This document shows positions 33,366 to 40,070 of a stretch of 40,442 nt of DNA, in pieces; within the stretch, counting starts at the first letter, position 1; each line of letters begins with the position of its first letter. Source of the DNA: Galbitalea sp036266835 (GTDB lineage Bacteria > Actinomycetota > Actinomycetes > Actinomycetales > Microbacteriaceae); NCBI GenBank assembly GCA_036266835.1, contig DATAXD010000042.1, positions 1 through 40,442 of the forward strand. Reading direction: 5' to 3'. The position numbers and the translations under genes are program-made. Under the pieces are notes generated by a model. The model saw nothing but the letters and a program-made list of their open reading frames with translations. It was not told where the DNA came from and ran no database searches.

Positions 33366-34316
33366 GTGGACGCTGTACTTGCCGACCCCGAGGCCGTCCG
33401 CCTGCTGAGCACGATCTACCGAATTCGTCCAGGCTCACTGGCCGAGCTCGGGGAACTTCAGGCCTTGCCGCACGCCTCACTCCCCGCCCTGTTGAAGCGG
33501 CTGGACACGGCGGGACTGATTGCGTTCGACGGCGAGCGCATCGAAGCGCTCTCGCCCGATCATGCGATAGCAGCCTCTGCGGAACAGGTCGTGGCGCAGC
33601 AGATCGAGGCACTGGATAATCTCGCGGCCTCCGCAGCGACGCTGTCCGCGCTCACACGTGACTGGGAGGTCGGCAGTGCGCCGGACGATACCGCCCCCTG
33701 GGCGGAATTCGTGCACGGCCACGAAGCCCAGTGGAAAGCCTGGCCGAGATACGCCCTGACGCACCCGCCACGCGATCCGGTGAACCTGTACCCGAATCTT
33801 TCGATCATCCGATCGGTGATGGTGCCGACGATGACCGAGGACGAGAGTCGACTCGTCGCGCAATCCGCGGTTCGAGGGATCTTCCCGAGGTCGCTGCTAG
33901 CCGTCGAAGAGGATCGCCTGTTCCTCGACGAGCTGCGACGGCTCGGCATGCGCGTGCGGATCAGCGACCACGTTCCCAGCTGGGTTTACGCGGACCGCGG
34001 CGTGCTCTGTGCACTTCCGCTCAACTGGGCCGAGCATCCCCCGAGCAGCATCGCGATCGTCACGCATCCGGCGATCACGGAGATCGTCGCGCTGTACGTC
34101 GAGAGCGTATGGGATCGCGCCGTCGACTATCCCCTCAGTGACGATGGCTGGCAGCCGGTGCTTCGCCTCCTTGCGCGCGGACTGTCGGATGCGGCCATCG
34201 CCCAGAGCCTCGACGTCTCGTCGCGAACCGTTCATCGGCGGATCTCCGAAGCGATGGAGCAGCTCGGTGCCCGCTCCCGGTTCGAACTCGGAGCGGCCTG
34301 GGCCCGAAACCCCTGA
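33366..34316 (+). CDS. TrmB-like / LuxR-type HTH transcriptional regulator
   Basis: The protein has 316 residues from a GTG, with GAGAGG 9 nt upstream. An N-terminal winged helix (LLSTIYRIRPGSLAELGELQ, then ALPALLKRLD-like segment SLPALLKRLDTAGLIAFDGE) resembles TrmB-family DNA-binding domains. A short coiled region (VVAQQIEALDNLAASAATLS) follows. The central part (VMVPTMTEDESRLVAQSAVR, LLAVEEDRLFLDELRRLGMR, IAIVTHPAITEIVALYVESV) looks like the phospholipase-D-like sensor found after TrmB helices. The C terminus carries a LuxR helix-turn-helix: LARGLSDAAIAQSLDVSSRT then VHRRISEAMEQLG. Two DNA-binding domains in one protein are typical of this actinobacterial group. It is divergent from the ECF sigma gene, which it may control. 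The ligand is unknown. Confidence 0.82.
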   Translation: MDAVLADPEAVRLLSTIYRIRPGSLAELGELQALPHASLPALLKRLDTAGLIAFDGERIEALSPDHAIAASAEQVVAQQIEALDNLAASAATLSALTRDWEVGSAPDDTAPWAEFVHGHEAQWKAWPRYALTHPPRDPVNLYPNLSIIRSVMVPTMTEDESRLVAQSAVRGIFPRSLLAVEEDRLFLDELRRLGMRVRISDHVPSWVYADRGVLCALPLNWAEHPPSSIAIVTHPAITEIVALYVESVWDRAVDYPLSDDGWQPVLRLLARGLSDAAIAQSLDVSSRTVHRRISEAMEQLGARSRFELGAAWARNP

Positions 34317-34548
34317 ACCTGTACGGCTGGGTGAGTGAGTGCGGGGTGGTCGCAGGCGGTGAGGACGCGGTTGTGGGTGCGTCTCTGAGCCAGTTCTGGC
34401 TTATCTGGGACTAACCTGCCGCTCGTCAACGACAATAGTGAGCCCCGGCGCGGGCGATATGGCTGCGCTGAGACTCTTATGTTGTGAGATAGAGTCATCT
34501 CGTTCTTACGTCTTTGACCATTCTGTCCGCGTACTCGAGGGGTCCAGC

Positions 34549-35676
34549 ATGGATCATCGCCTTCCCGCAGCTCTCATCGGCGTATTGGCGCTGACTACCA
34601 TTCTGGTGCTGGGCAATGCCACGGCCGCGTACGCGGCGCCGGTGTCGGGCACCGTCGGGGGCATCTACTACACCGCCGACGATGCCGACGTTGCCGCCGG
34701 CGCGACCGTCTCCGGCTATGTAGGGCCCGCAGCCGTCACCATTCCCGACTCCGTCACCCTGGGAGCGGATACGTATGCCGTGACCGCTATCGGCAATAAC
34801 GCAATGCAGTCGGACGGGCTGACCTCGGTCACCATTCCCGACTCGGTGACTACCATCGGCGATTCCGCCTTCTCCAACGACTCCCTGAGCTCGGTCATCA
34901 TCCCCGACTCGGTCACCAGCATCGGCGATTCCACCTTCTTTGCCGACTCGCTCACCTCCCTCACCATCCCCGATTCCGTCACTGGTATCGGCCCCTACGC
35001 CTTCGCCGAGAACGAGTTGACCTCGCTCGCCATCGGCGACTCGGTCACCAGTATCGGCGACCACGCCTTCTACGACAACAGACTGACCGACAGCTTCAAC
35101 GATCTGACCTCGATCAGCATCCCAGGCTCCGTCAGCAGCATCGGCGATTTCGCCTTCGCCGATAACTCCGACCTGGTGCGAGTGGAGTTCGTTGCAGCCG
35201 CACCCGCCACGATCGGCGCGGCGACCGGCGGGGACTCATTGGGTGACGCGGCCGGTTTGAGGGTGTACTACAAATGGGCCTACGACGCCGCGCAGGCAGC
35301 CGGCGGATTTACCACCCCGACCTGGCAGGGTTACACCACTGTCGAGCAGACCACGGTTGCCTTCAACACGGGTGCACACGGCAGTGCTCCCGCGACCGAA
35401 GTGGTCACCTTCGGTTCGCCAGCCAGCCGACCCTCAAACCCAACGGCCGCCGGATATGCGTTCACCGGCTGGTATACCAGCGCCGCCCTGACCACCAAGT
35501 TCAACTTCGCAGACCCGATCACCGCCAACACCACCCTCTACGCGGGCTGGGGCGGACTGGCCACCACCGGCTTGACCATTAGCCCCCTCGCGCTTACCCT
35601 CGCCAGCCTGCTCCTGGTCCTCGGGCTGACCCTGATCCTGGTCACCCGGCGGAAGCGGCACCACAACGCCGCGTAA
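34549..35676 (+). CDS. Secreted BspA-type leucine-rich-repeat surface protein with LATTG sortase signal
   Basis: The protein has 375 residues from the ATG at 34549; GAGGGG lies 6 nt upstream. The signal peptide is 1-29 (MDHRLPAALIGVLALTTILV..., cleavage after AYA). Residues about 63-210 are BspA/LRR_5 repeats of 22 residues (for example LTSVTIPDSVTTIGDSAFSN). A Listeria-Bacteroides (Flg_new/InlB-B) repeat follows at about 268-335 (AGYAFTGWYTSAALTTKF... TTLYAGW). The C terminus is a cell-wall sorting signal: LATTG (337-341), a hydrophobic helix and the basic tail RRKRHHNAA. LAxTG is the motif of class E sortases in high-GC Gram-positives. BspA-like proteins take part in adhesion. No sortase gene is in the window. 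The 232-bp gap before it holds a small inverted repeat (GAGAT...ATCTC, 34486-34501) and nothing else I can name. Single gene; its repetitive coding and different codon choice suggest acquisition. Confidence 0.9.
   Translation: MDHRLPAALIGVLALTTILVLGNATAAYAAPVSGTVGGIYYTADDADVAAGATVSGYVGPAAVTIPDSVTLGADTYAVTAIGNNAMQSDGLTSVTIPDSVTTIGDSAFSNDSLSSVIIPDSVTSIGDSTFFADSLTSLTIPDSVTGIGPYAFAENELTSLAIGDSVTSIGDHAFYDNRLTDSFNDLTSISIPGSVSSIGDFAFADNSDLVRVEFVAAAPATIGAATGGDSLGDAAGLRVYYKWAYDAAQAAGGFTTPTWQGYTTVEQTTVAFNTGAHGSAPATEVVTFGSPASRPSNPTAAGYAFTGWYTSAALTTKFNFADPITANTTLYAGWGGLATTGLTISPLALTLASLLLVLGLTLILVTRRKRHHNAA
34819..35166 (+). repeat. 66-bp tandem repeats encoding the leucine-rich repeats
   Basis: Five imperfect units encode leucine-rich repeats beginning at residues 91, 113, 135, 157 and 186. 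The first three steps are exactly 22 residues (66 bp). The last step is 29 residues because of a 7-residue insertion (LTDSFND). The identity between units is visible at DNA level (repeated ATTCCCGACTC and ATCGGCGA words), so copy number could change by recombination. Confidence 0.75.
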
Positions 35677-35772
35677 GCGCAGTCTTCGTTAGTTGCGCTT
35701 AGTCAACTGCGGAGACCGTTGTCCCCCCCTTCTCAATTGGATGCGAGATCAAACCTCGGGCGACTCACTCAG

Positions 35773-36126
35773 CTAGGTGGACTCGATGTCGTATGGGGCT
35801 GGCAATCCGGAATCCACGGCCTTGCGCCGCTCGGCCGCCGGCCGCGTAGTCGCCGGGCGAACGACGGGCCCGGAAGGTTCGTCATCCAACAGCGCCTCAC
35901 GGATGATGCGCCGCGGGTCATACTGGCGCGGATCGAGCTTCTTCCAGTCCAGCTCGTCGAAGTCCTCACCCAGCTCGTCGCGCATCCGATCGCGAGCGCC
36001 GTTCGCCATCTCGCGCACAGACTTGACCAGCCGCGCCAATTGCGCGGCGTAGTGCGGCATCCGCTCGGGACCAAGTACGAAGACCGCAATGATGGCGATC
36101 AGCACTAGCTTGTCTGCCGAGAACAC
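35773..36126 (-). CDS. tatB: TatB-like twin-arginine translocase subunit
   Basis: The protein has 117 residues from the GTG at 36126. An N-terminal membrane helix (VFSADKLVLIAIIAVFVLGP, 1-20) ends with the conserved Pro of the Tat A/B family. The amphipathic helix is ERMPHYAAQLARLVKSVREM, followed by a charged stretch (ARDRMRDELGEDFDELDWKK) and a proline/arginine tail. The layout and ELGEDFDELDWKKLDPRQYDPR-type segment fit actinobacterial TatB (Rv1224 type), which works with TatC to recognise folded, twin-arginine substrates. TACCCT is placed 6 nt before the GTG, which supports a leaderless start. It is divergent from the O-methyltransferase gene and does not lie with tatA/tatC here. Confidence 0.88.
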   Translation of the reverse strand: MFSADKLVLIAIIAVFVLGPERMPHYAAQLARLVKSVREMANGARDRMRDELGEDFDELDWKKLDPRQYDPRRIIREALLDDEPSGPVVRPATTRPAAERRKAVDSGLPAPYDIEST

Positions 36127-36132
36127 TCCCCA

Positions 36133-36168
36133 AGGGTAACTCTCGTCACTGGGCGCGCGCTCTAGGCT
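36133..36168. promoter_or_regulatory. Divergent promoters of tatB and the O-methyltransferase gene
   Basis: On the minus strand TACCCT (36133-36138) lies 6 nt from the tatB GTG. On the plus strand TAGGCT (36163-36168) is 22 nt from the GTG at 36191, which has its own AAGGGAG (36180-36186). The pair shows one leaderless and one leadered promoter side by side. Confidence 0.5.
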
Positions 36169-36190
36169 GGAATCGGCATAAGGGAGCGAC

Positions 36191-36823
36191 GTGAGCGAAA
36201 AAGAGCTGAGCTGGAAGTACGCGGAAGACCTCGTCGTCGAGCCCGAGGCCATCGCAACGGCGCGCGCCCACTCGCTCGAGCACGGCGTCGACCCGATTTC
36301 TCCATCGCAGGGCGCACAACTAGCGGTACTGGCGGCCGCGACGAACGCGAAGGCGATCATCGAGATCGGCACCGGTTTCGGCGTAAGCGGGCTGTGGATG
36401 TTCACCGGCGCACCCGAAGCGATCCTCACCTCCATCGACATCGAGCTCGAGAATCAGCAGTCGGCAAAACGCGCATTTGCGGACTTCGGCATTCCGGCCA
36501 ATCGAGCCCGACTGATCGCGGGCCGAGCACTCGAGGTTCTGCCGAGGATGAACGAAGCCAGCTACGACCTGGTGCTGATGGATGCCGACCCCGCCTCGAT
36601 CATCGAATACGTCGAGCACGCGCTGCGTCTGGTCCGGGTCGGCGGAACAGTGGTTGTGCCCCACGCGCTCTGGCGCGGACGGGTCGCGGATCCGGCGCAG
36701 CGAGACGACACGGTGACAGACTTCCGCACTCTGCTCGACGAGATCGCCAACTCCACGGCAGTACTCAGCGCACTATCGCTCGCTGGCGACGGCCTGCTGC
36801 AACTGACTCGCGTCAGCGCGTAA
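36191..36823 (+). CDS. SAM-dependent O-methyltransferase (Rv1220c-like)
   Basis: The protein has 210 residues from a GTG with AAGGGAG 4 nt upstream. It belongs to the class I O-methyltransferase family (catechol/caffeoyl-CoA type). Motif I is AIIEIGTGFGVSGLWMF, then ILTSIDIELENQQ (acidic ribose-binding residue) and YDLVLMDADPASIIEYVEHA (metal-binding Asp). VRVGGTVVVPHALWRGRVAD is the post-motif loop. The metal-binding asparagine of the family after this loop is not clear to me. The same gene sits near tatB and sigE in mycobacteria, though no sigE is here. The methyl acceptor is unknown. A hairpin formed by the first two REP-like copies lies 10 bp after the stop. Confidence 0.88.
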   Translation: MSEKELSWKYAEDLVVEPEAIATARAHSLEHGVDPISPSQGAQLAVLAAATNAKAIIEIGTGFGVSGLWMFTGAPEAILTSIDIELENQQSAKRAFADFGIPANRARLIAGRALEVLPRMNEASYDLVLMDADPASIIEYVEHALRLVRVGGTVVVPHALWRGRVADPAQRDDTVTDFRTLLDEIANSTAVLSALSLAGDGLLQLTRVSA

Positions 36824-36833
36824 CCACCCGGCG

Positions 36834-36943
36834 CTTCGACAGGCTCAGCGACCAACACTTGGCCCGGCCGCCGAGCCTGTCCCGGCCCCTGAGCTTGTCG
36901 AAGGGCAAGAGCCTGGCCCGGTCTCTGAGCTTGTCGAAGGGCC
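36834..36943. repeat. REP-like repeat cluster, left of the GIY-YIG gene
   Basis: Three copies are visible: 36834-36848 in plus orientation (CTTCGACAGGCTCAG), 36889-36903 inverted (CTGAGCTTGTCGAAG) and 36925-36940 inverted. The first two pair over 15 bp (one G-T) with a 40-nt loop and can act as a transcription terminator after the O-methyltransferase gene. The first copy has the small stem CGCT/AGCG where other copies have CCCT/AGGG, a compensatory change. All lie within the 3' end of the GIY-YIG gene. Confidence 0.8.
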
Positions 36944-37222
36944 CGAACGTGAGAGTTGCGGCAGGTCGCCGACGCGTCCTTCTATCAGCGCCAGCTTCTT
37001 TGCGCGGCTCCATCCTTGGATCTGCTTCTCCGCGGCGAACGCATCCACGACGTTGTCGAATTGCTCCGAGAACACCAGCACCACGGGTCGACGCTTTCGG
37101 GTGAAATTCGCTCCCACCCCAACGTCGCCGTGATTGTGCTGCCAAAGGCGAAGCTCAAGGTCCTGGGTGCTTCCGGTGTAGAAACTGCCGTCAGCGCACT
37201 TCACGATATAGATCCATGCCAT
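36845..37222 (-). CDS. Small GIY-YIG nuclease with a repeat-encoded tail
   Basis: The protein has 125 residues. Residues 1-88 are a complete single-domain GIY-YIG nuclease of the YhbQ/UPF0213 type: WIYIVKCADGSFYTGST (3-19), catalytic Arg25 in LELRLWQH, FTRKRRPVVLVFSEQF and metal-binding Glu65 in DAFAAEKQIQGWSRAKKLALI. Residues from about 92 (SRSGPSTSSETG, then CPSTSSGAGTGS) are low-complexity and come directly from translation of the inverted REP-like copies. The original stop codon was evidently lost when repeats entered. The gene has REP-like copies on both sides in opposite orientation. A TTGACC about 80 bp upstream may be a -35 element. Nuclease activity is expected from the motifs; the target is unknown, and a link to repeat mobility is my inference. 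Confidence 0.85.
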   Translation of the reverse strand: MAWIYIVKCADGSFYTGSTQDLELRLWQHNHGDVGVGANFTRKRRPVVLVFSEQFDNVVDAFAAEKQIQGWSRAKKLALIEGRVGDLPQLSRSGPSTSSETGPGSCPSTSSGAGTGSAAGPSVGR

Positions 37223-37307
37223 CGCGCCAGCCTCGCTGAAACAACGGTCCGCTGCCTGGCGCGCTTCAGATCTGTGGATTGGCGGGTGGACAGGTCAAGT
37301 GTTGGGG

Positions 37308-37392
37308 CCCTTCGACAAGCTCAGGGACCACCCTTCGACAAGCTCAGGAACCACCCTTCGACAAGCCCGGGGACCCGGCCAGCTCAGGGACC
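37308..37392 (+). repeat. REP-like repeat cluster, right of the GIY-YIG gene
   Basis: Three near-identical 22-bp units sit at 37308, 37331 and 37354 (period 23 bp), followed by a partial fourth unit at 37381. Each has the core TTCGACAAG and a short stem (CCCT/AGGG, CCT/AGG or CCC/GGG). They lie upstream of the GIY-YIG gene and just downstream of DUF3117, all in plus orientation, opposite to most of the left cluster. Confidence 0.85.
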
Positions 37393-37408
37393 CGGATCGA
37401 CTTCCGCG

Positions 37409-37579
37409 CTAAGCCGTGACGACGTCGGCGAGCGCGTCGTGAAGTTCCTTCGCCTCCGCGTCGTTGACCGACACGACGAGGCGTCCGCCACCCTCGAGCG
37501 GAACCCGCACGATGATGAGGCGACCCTCTTTGACAGCCTCCATTGGCCCGTCTCCGGTCCTCGGCTTCATGGCTGCCAT
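37409..37579 (-). CDS. DUF3117 family protein
   Basis: The protein has 56 residues: MAAMKPRTGDGPMEAVKEGR, then LIIVRVPLEGGGRLVVSVND and AEAKELHDALADVVTA. The fit to the actinobacterial DUF3117 family is close along the whole length. It is a small basic-to-neutral cytoplasmic protein of unknown role. GAAAGGGG precedes the ATG at about 8 nt, and a GATAAT lies further upstream (37611-37616), so it has its own promoter and leader. It is followed within 20 bp by the right-hand REP-like cluster. Confidence 0.92.
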   Translation of the reverse strand: MAAMKPRTGDGPMEAVKEGRLIIVRVPLEGGGRLVVSVNDAEAKELHDALADVVTA

Positions 37580-37610
37580 GAGTAATCCCCTTTCAGCTGG
37601 ATACCTGTCT

Positions 37611-37616
37611 ATTATC
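37611..37616 (-). promoter_or_regulatory. -10 element (GATAAT) for DUF3117
   Basis: On the minus strand GATAAT lies about 32 nt before the DUF3117 ATG, in a gap that is less GC-rich than its surroundings. It gives a short leader with a good ribosome site. A matching -35 is not clear. Confidence 0.4.
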
Positions 37617-37675
37617 GCCTACTTCACGGACATACAGAAAACTCACGTCGTGTGCTCGCGCCACACGGAGGCTCA

Positions 37676-38935
37676 TTACGGCGGGGTCCAGTCGTTTCCG
37701 TTGATCCAAAAAGCGAAGTACACCCACGCCACCTGGCCCGCAATGAACAGCAGGATCATCCCGATTCGATAGATCACCGACTTCGGCATCGCGATCACTC
37801 CGAGCATCGGGAAGATCGGCATGAAGATCCGGAAGACGCTGGACTGCGGGAAGAAGACGGCGAGGATGTAGATCGTCCAACTGGCGACCCAGATGCGCAG
37901 ATCCGGTCCGAGCTTCTTCACGGGCCTCGTGACCATCATGAATGCGAACAGTGCCATGGCGGCGAGCAGCACGACGAAGCCGATTGCCTGGTTGCTGATC
38001 CCGAGATACTCCGACCACCAGGTGGCGCCCTGGGTCCACGGCTGGAACGGCACCAGAGGACCGACTCCCACGTACGGAACGCGCCAGGTCAACTCGGTCG
38101 CGGTGTACGCATCCGGAACCCCGGTCACGGCTCCGGCGATCGCGGGCCAGGCAAGACCGAGCAACAGGCTGATTCCCGTGGCCGCGACCGACGAGACCAT
38201 TTCGCGAACCGGGAACGGATCCCTTGCGCGCACGACGAATCGGTAGACCACGTGCAATCCCATTGCGAGGGCGAACGCCAGCCCGCTGGGTCTGGTGAAC
38301 GACATGACGGCGACGAAGGTCAACATCAACCAGTACTGCCTGCGCACCAGATACAGCAGGGCGCAGGCAAGGAAGAACAACTGCATCGACTCGGCGTAGT
38401 CCACCTGCATGATGGGTGAGAGCGGCGCGAAACAGAACAACACCGCCGAGAACATCGCCGTCGGTGCGCCAAGCAACGGCAGCATCAATCGGTAAAAGAC
38501 GAGAGCTGTGCCTAGCCCGAATCCTGCCGAAACGAAGACTCCGACGACGCTGAACGGTAGCCCGGTGATCCAGGCCAGCGCGCCGCACAGGTACGGATAC
38601 GCCGGCAGGAACGCCCACGCGTTCTGTTCGACGCGGCCGACGTTGTCAAAAGGCAGCTTCGACGGATACCCGCTCAGCGAGATGATGTGGTACCACGTGC
38701 CATCCCAGATCTGCGCGAATGAGAAGTAGTCGGGATGTGGTCCGGTCCACGGGTTGGCCGCCTGATACCAGGCGAAGACGACCAGGATGATGGTCGAGAC
38801 GATCCGCGACGCGACGAAGACCACAATGATCTTCACCCACCACGGCGTCAATCGGTAGCGGACGCGGAGGGTCGGCCGTGTGGGCCCGGTGTTCGCGGCT
38901 GCGGTGTCGAGCGCGGAGGCTGTGCTGCTCGGCAT
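37676..38935 (-). CDS. PIG-V-like GT-C membrane glycosyltransferase
   Basis: The protein has 419 residues from the ATG at 38935. A cytoplasmic basic N terminus precedes about ten membrane helices. The first extracytoplasmic loop holds WDGTWYHIISLSGYP (77-91), where the Asp is the likely catalytic residue of GT-C enzymes that use polyprenyl-phosphate sugars. NAWAFLPAYPYLCG and YAESMQLFFLACALLYLVRR follow, as in PIG-V mannosyltransferases (PF04188). The likely donor is polyprenyl-phosphate mannose and the acceptor a cell-envelope lipid, glycan or protein; this comes from the family, not from the sequence. TACACT is placed 6 nt upstream of the ATG. It is divergent from dapD. Confidence 0.85.
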   Translation of the reverse strand: MPSSTASALDTAAANTGPTRPTLRVRYRLTPWWVKIIVVFVASRIVSTIILVVFAWYQAANPWTGPHPDYFSFAQIWDGTWYHIISLSGYPSKLPFDNVGRVEQNAWAFLPAYPYLCGALAWITGLPFSVVGVFVSAGFGLGTALVFYRLMLPLLGAPTAMFSAVLFCFAPLSPIMQVDYAESMQLFFLACALLYLVRRQYWLMLTFVAVMSFTRPSGLAFALAMGLHVVYRFVVRARDPFPVREMVSSVAATGISLLLGLAWPAIAGAVTGVPDAYTATELTWRVPYVGVGPLVPFQPWTQGATWWSEYLGISNQAIGFVVLLAAMALFAFMMVTRPVKKLGPDLRIWVASWTIYILAVFFPQSSVFRIFMPIFPMLGVIAMPKSVIYRIGMILLFIAGQVAWVYFAFWINGNDWTPP

Positions 38936-38941
38936 TGGTCA

Positions 38942-38947
38942 AGTGTA
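38942..38947 (-). promoter_or_regulatory. -10 element (TACACT) of a leaderless promoter for the PIG-V-like gene
   Basis: On the minus strand TACACT is followed by 6 nt and then the ATG at 38935, with no ribosome-binding site. It faces the dapD promoter 53 bp away. Confidence 0.55.
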
Positions 38948-38999
38948 AATGACGCCTCTCAGCCAAACCGGTAGGGCATGAGGCTGCGTCACGGATCGC

Positions 39000-39005
39000 T
39001 ACGCT
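39000..39005 (+). promoter_or_regulatory. -10 element (TACGCT) of a leaderless promoter for dapD
   Basis: TACGCT is followed by 6 nt and then the dapD ATG at 39012. The same hexamer and spacing precede the MgtE_N/CBS gene. Confidence 0.6.
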
Positions 39006-39011
39006 GGTGCA

Positions 39012-39980
39012 ATGACTTCTCGCGCCGCCTGGGGCTACGGCCTTGAAACCGTTTCCGGCGACGGAACAGTCCTCGACACCTGGTATCCCCAGCCTCGTCT
39101 CGGCGAGGTGCCCAACGGCACCGATCGCTACATCGCGCCAGCCGAATTCGAGTCCGAGCTGGGGCCGGATCCTCGGCGCAACGTTCGGCTCGATTTCGTC
39201 ACCACCGAGATCGATCTCGACGCTCCCCCGGTCTCGACGCCCGACGCGTACCTCCGGCTGCACCTGCTCTCACACCTTCTGGTTCGCCCGAACAGCATCA
39301 ATCTCGACGGCATCTTCGCTCAGCTTCCGATCGTCGCGTGGACGAACGCAGGCCCGATGCATCCGGACGACTTCGGCAGGATGCGAAGCGCCCTACAGCG
39401 CGCCGGAATCACGGCCCACGGGTTCGATCGCTTCCCGCGGATGGCCGACTACGTGGTGCCGGCACGTGTGCGAATCGCCGACACGTCGCGGGTTCGGCTG
39501 GGTGCCCACCTGTCGCCGGGAACTGTGATCATGCACGAAGGCTTCGTGAATTTCAACGCGGGAACCCTGGGAACCTCCATGGTCGAGGGCCGTATCAGCC
39601 AGGGCGTCGTCGTCGGCGACGGGTCGGATGTCGGAGGCGGCGCATCCATCATGGGCACGTTATCCGGCGGGGGGAAGGAACGGGTTGTGATCGGCGAACG
39701 CGTTCTGCTCGGAGCAAACTCCGGTGTCGGAATCTCGATCGGCGACGACAGCGTCGTCGAGGCCGGCCTCTATGTGACCGCAGGTACGAAGGTGAACGTG
39801 CTCGTCGGCTCGGCGGGCCCGACGCCCAGGACGGGCTCGCAGGCGACACGTACCGTGAAGGCCGCGGATCTCAGCGGCATTCCCGGACTGCTCTTCCGCC
39901 GCAACTCGCTGACCGGTGCGGTCGAAGTGCTGGCACGCTCAGGCGATGGCATCGCCCTGAACAGCGCGCTACACGGTTAG
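39012..39980 (+). CDS. dapD: Tetrahydrodipicolinate N-succinyltransferase
   Basis: The protein has 322 residues, close to the actinobacterial DapD length. It transfers succinate from succinyl-CoA to tetrahydrodipicolinate in the lysine and meso-diaminopimelate pathway, and so feeds peptidoglycan synthesis. The N-terminal domain (AWGYGLETVSGDGTVLDTWY) is of the actinobacterial type. The middle contains the left-handed beta-helix with hexapeptide repeats (RVRLGAHLSPGTVIMHEGFV, then NFNAGTLGTSMVEGRISQGV, VVGDGSDVGGGASIMGTLSG, RVLLGANSGVGISIGDDSVV). MHEGFVNFNAGTLG is the active-site signature. The C terminus is short. The protein should be a cytoplasmic trimer. Start fixed by a leaderless -10 element. 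A short AT-rich gap separates it from the DUF222 gene. Confidence 0.95.
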   Translation: MTSRAAWGYGLETVSGDGTVLDTWYPQPRLGEVPNGTDRYIAPAEFESELGPDPRRNVRLDFVTTEIDLDAPPVSTPDAYLRLHLLSHLLVRPNSINLDGIFAQLPIVAWTNAGPMHPDDFGRMRSALQRAGITAHGFDRFPRMADYVVPARVRIADTSRVRLGAHLSPGTVIMHEGFVNFNAGTLGTSMVEGRISQGVVVGDGSDVGGGASIMGTLSGGGKERVVIGERVLLGANSGVGISIGDDSVVEAGLYVTAGTKVNVLVGSAGPTPRTGSQATRTVKAADLSGIPGLLFRRNSLTGAVEVLARSGDGIALNSALHG

Positions 39981-40011
39981 TGCCGCGCATACGAGTGTAA
40001 GTTCTAATAAT

Positions 40012-40020
40012 TTATCCACA
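40012..40020 (+). promoter_or_regulatory. Perfect DnaA-box 9-mer and AT-rich patch
   Basis: TTATCCACA matches the consensus DnaA box exactly. It overlaps the end of an AT-rich patch (TAATAAT, 40005-40011) that may be the -10 of the DUF222 gene, 51 bp before its ATG. A single box is not an origin; DnaA control of the gene is possible. Confidence 0.5.
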
Positions 40021-40070
40021 GTCTTGTGCTTTCTTCGATTCTGTGTTCTTCCTTCTGGGAGGATTGTCTC

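Noticed and set aside
37308..37392. CRISPR array
   Set aside because: Units of 22 bp at 23-bp spacing leave no spacers, and no cas gene is present; the copies have hairpin stems of REP type.
37593..38618. 341-residue minus-strand frame
   Set aside because: Same strand but another frame of the PIG-V-like gene; it lacks hydrophobic helices and motifs.
40012..40020. Replication origin
   Set aside because: One DnaA box only, no cluster of boxes and no dnaA/dnaN/gyrB genes; treated as a possible regulatory site.
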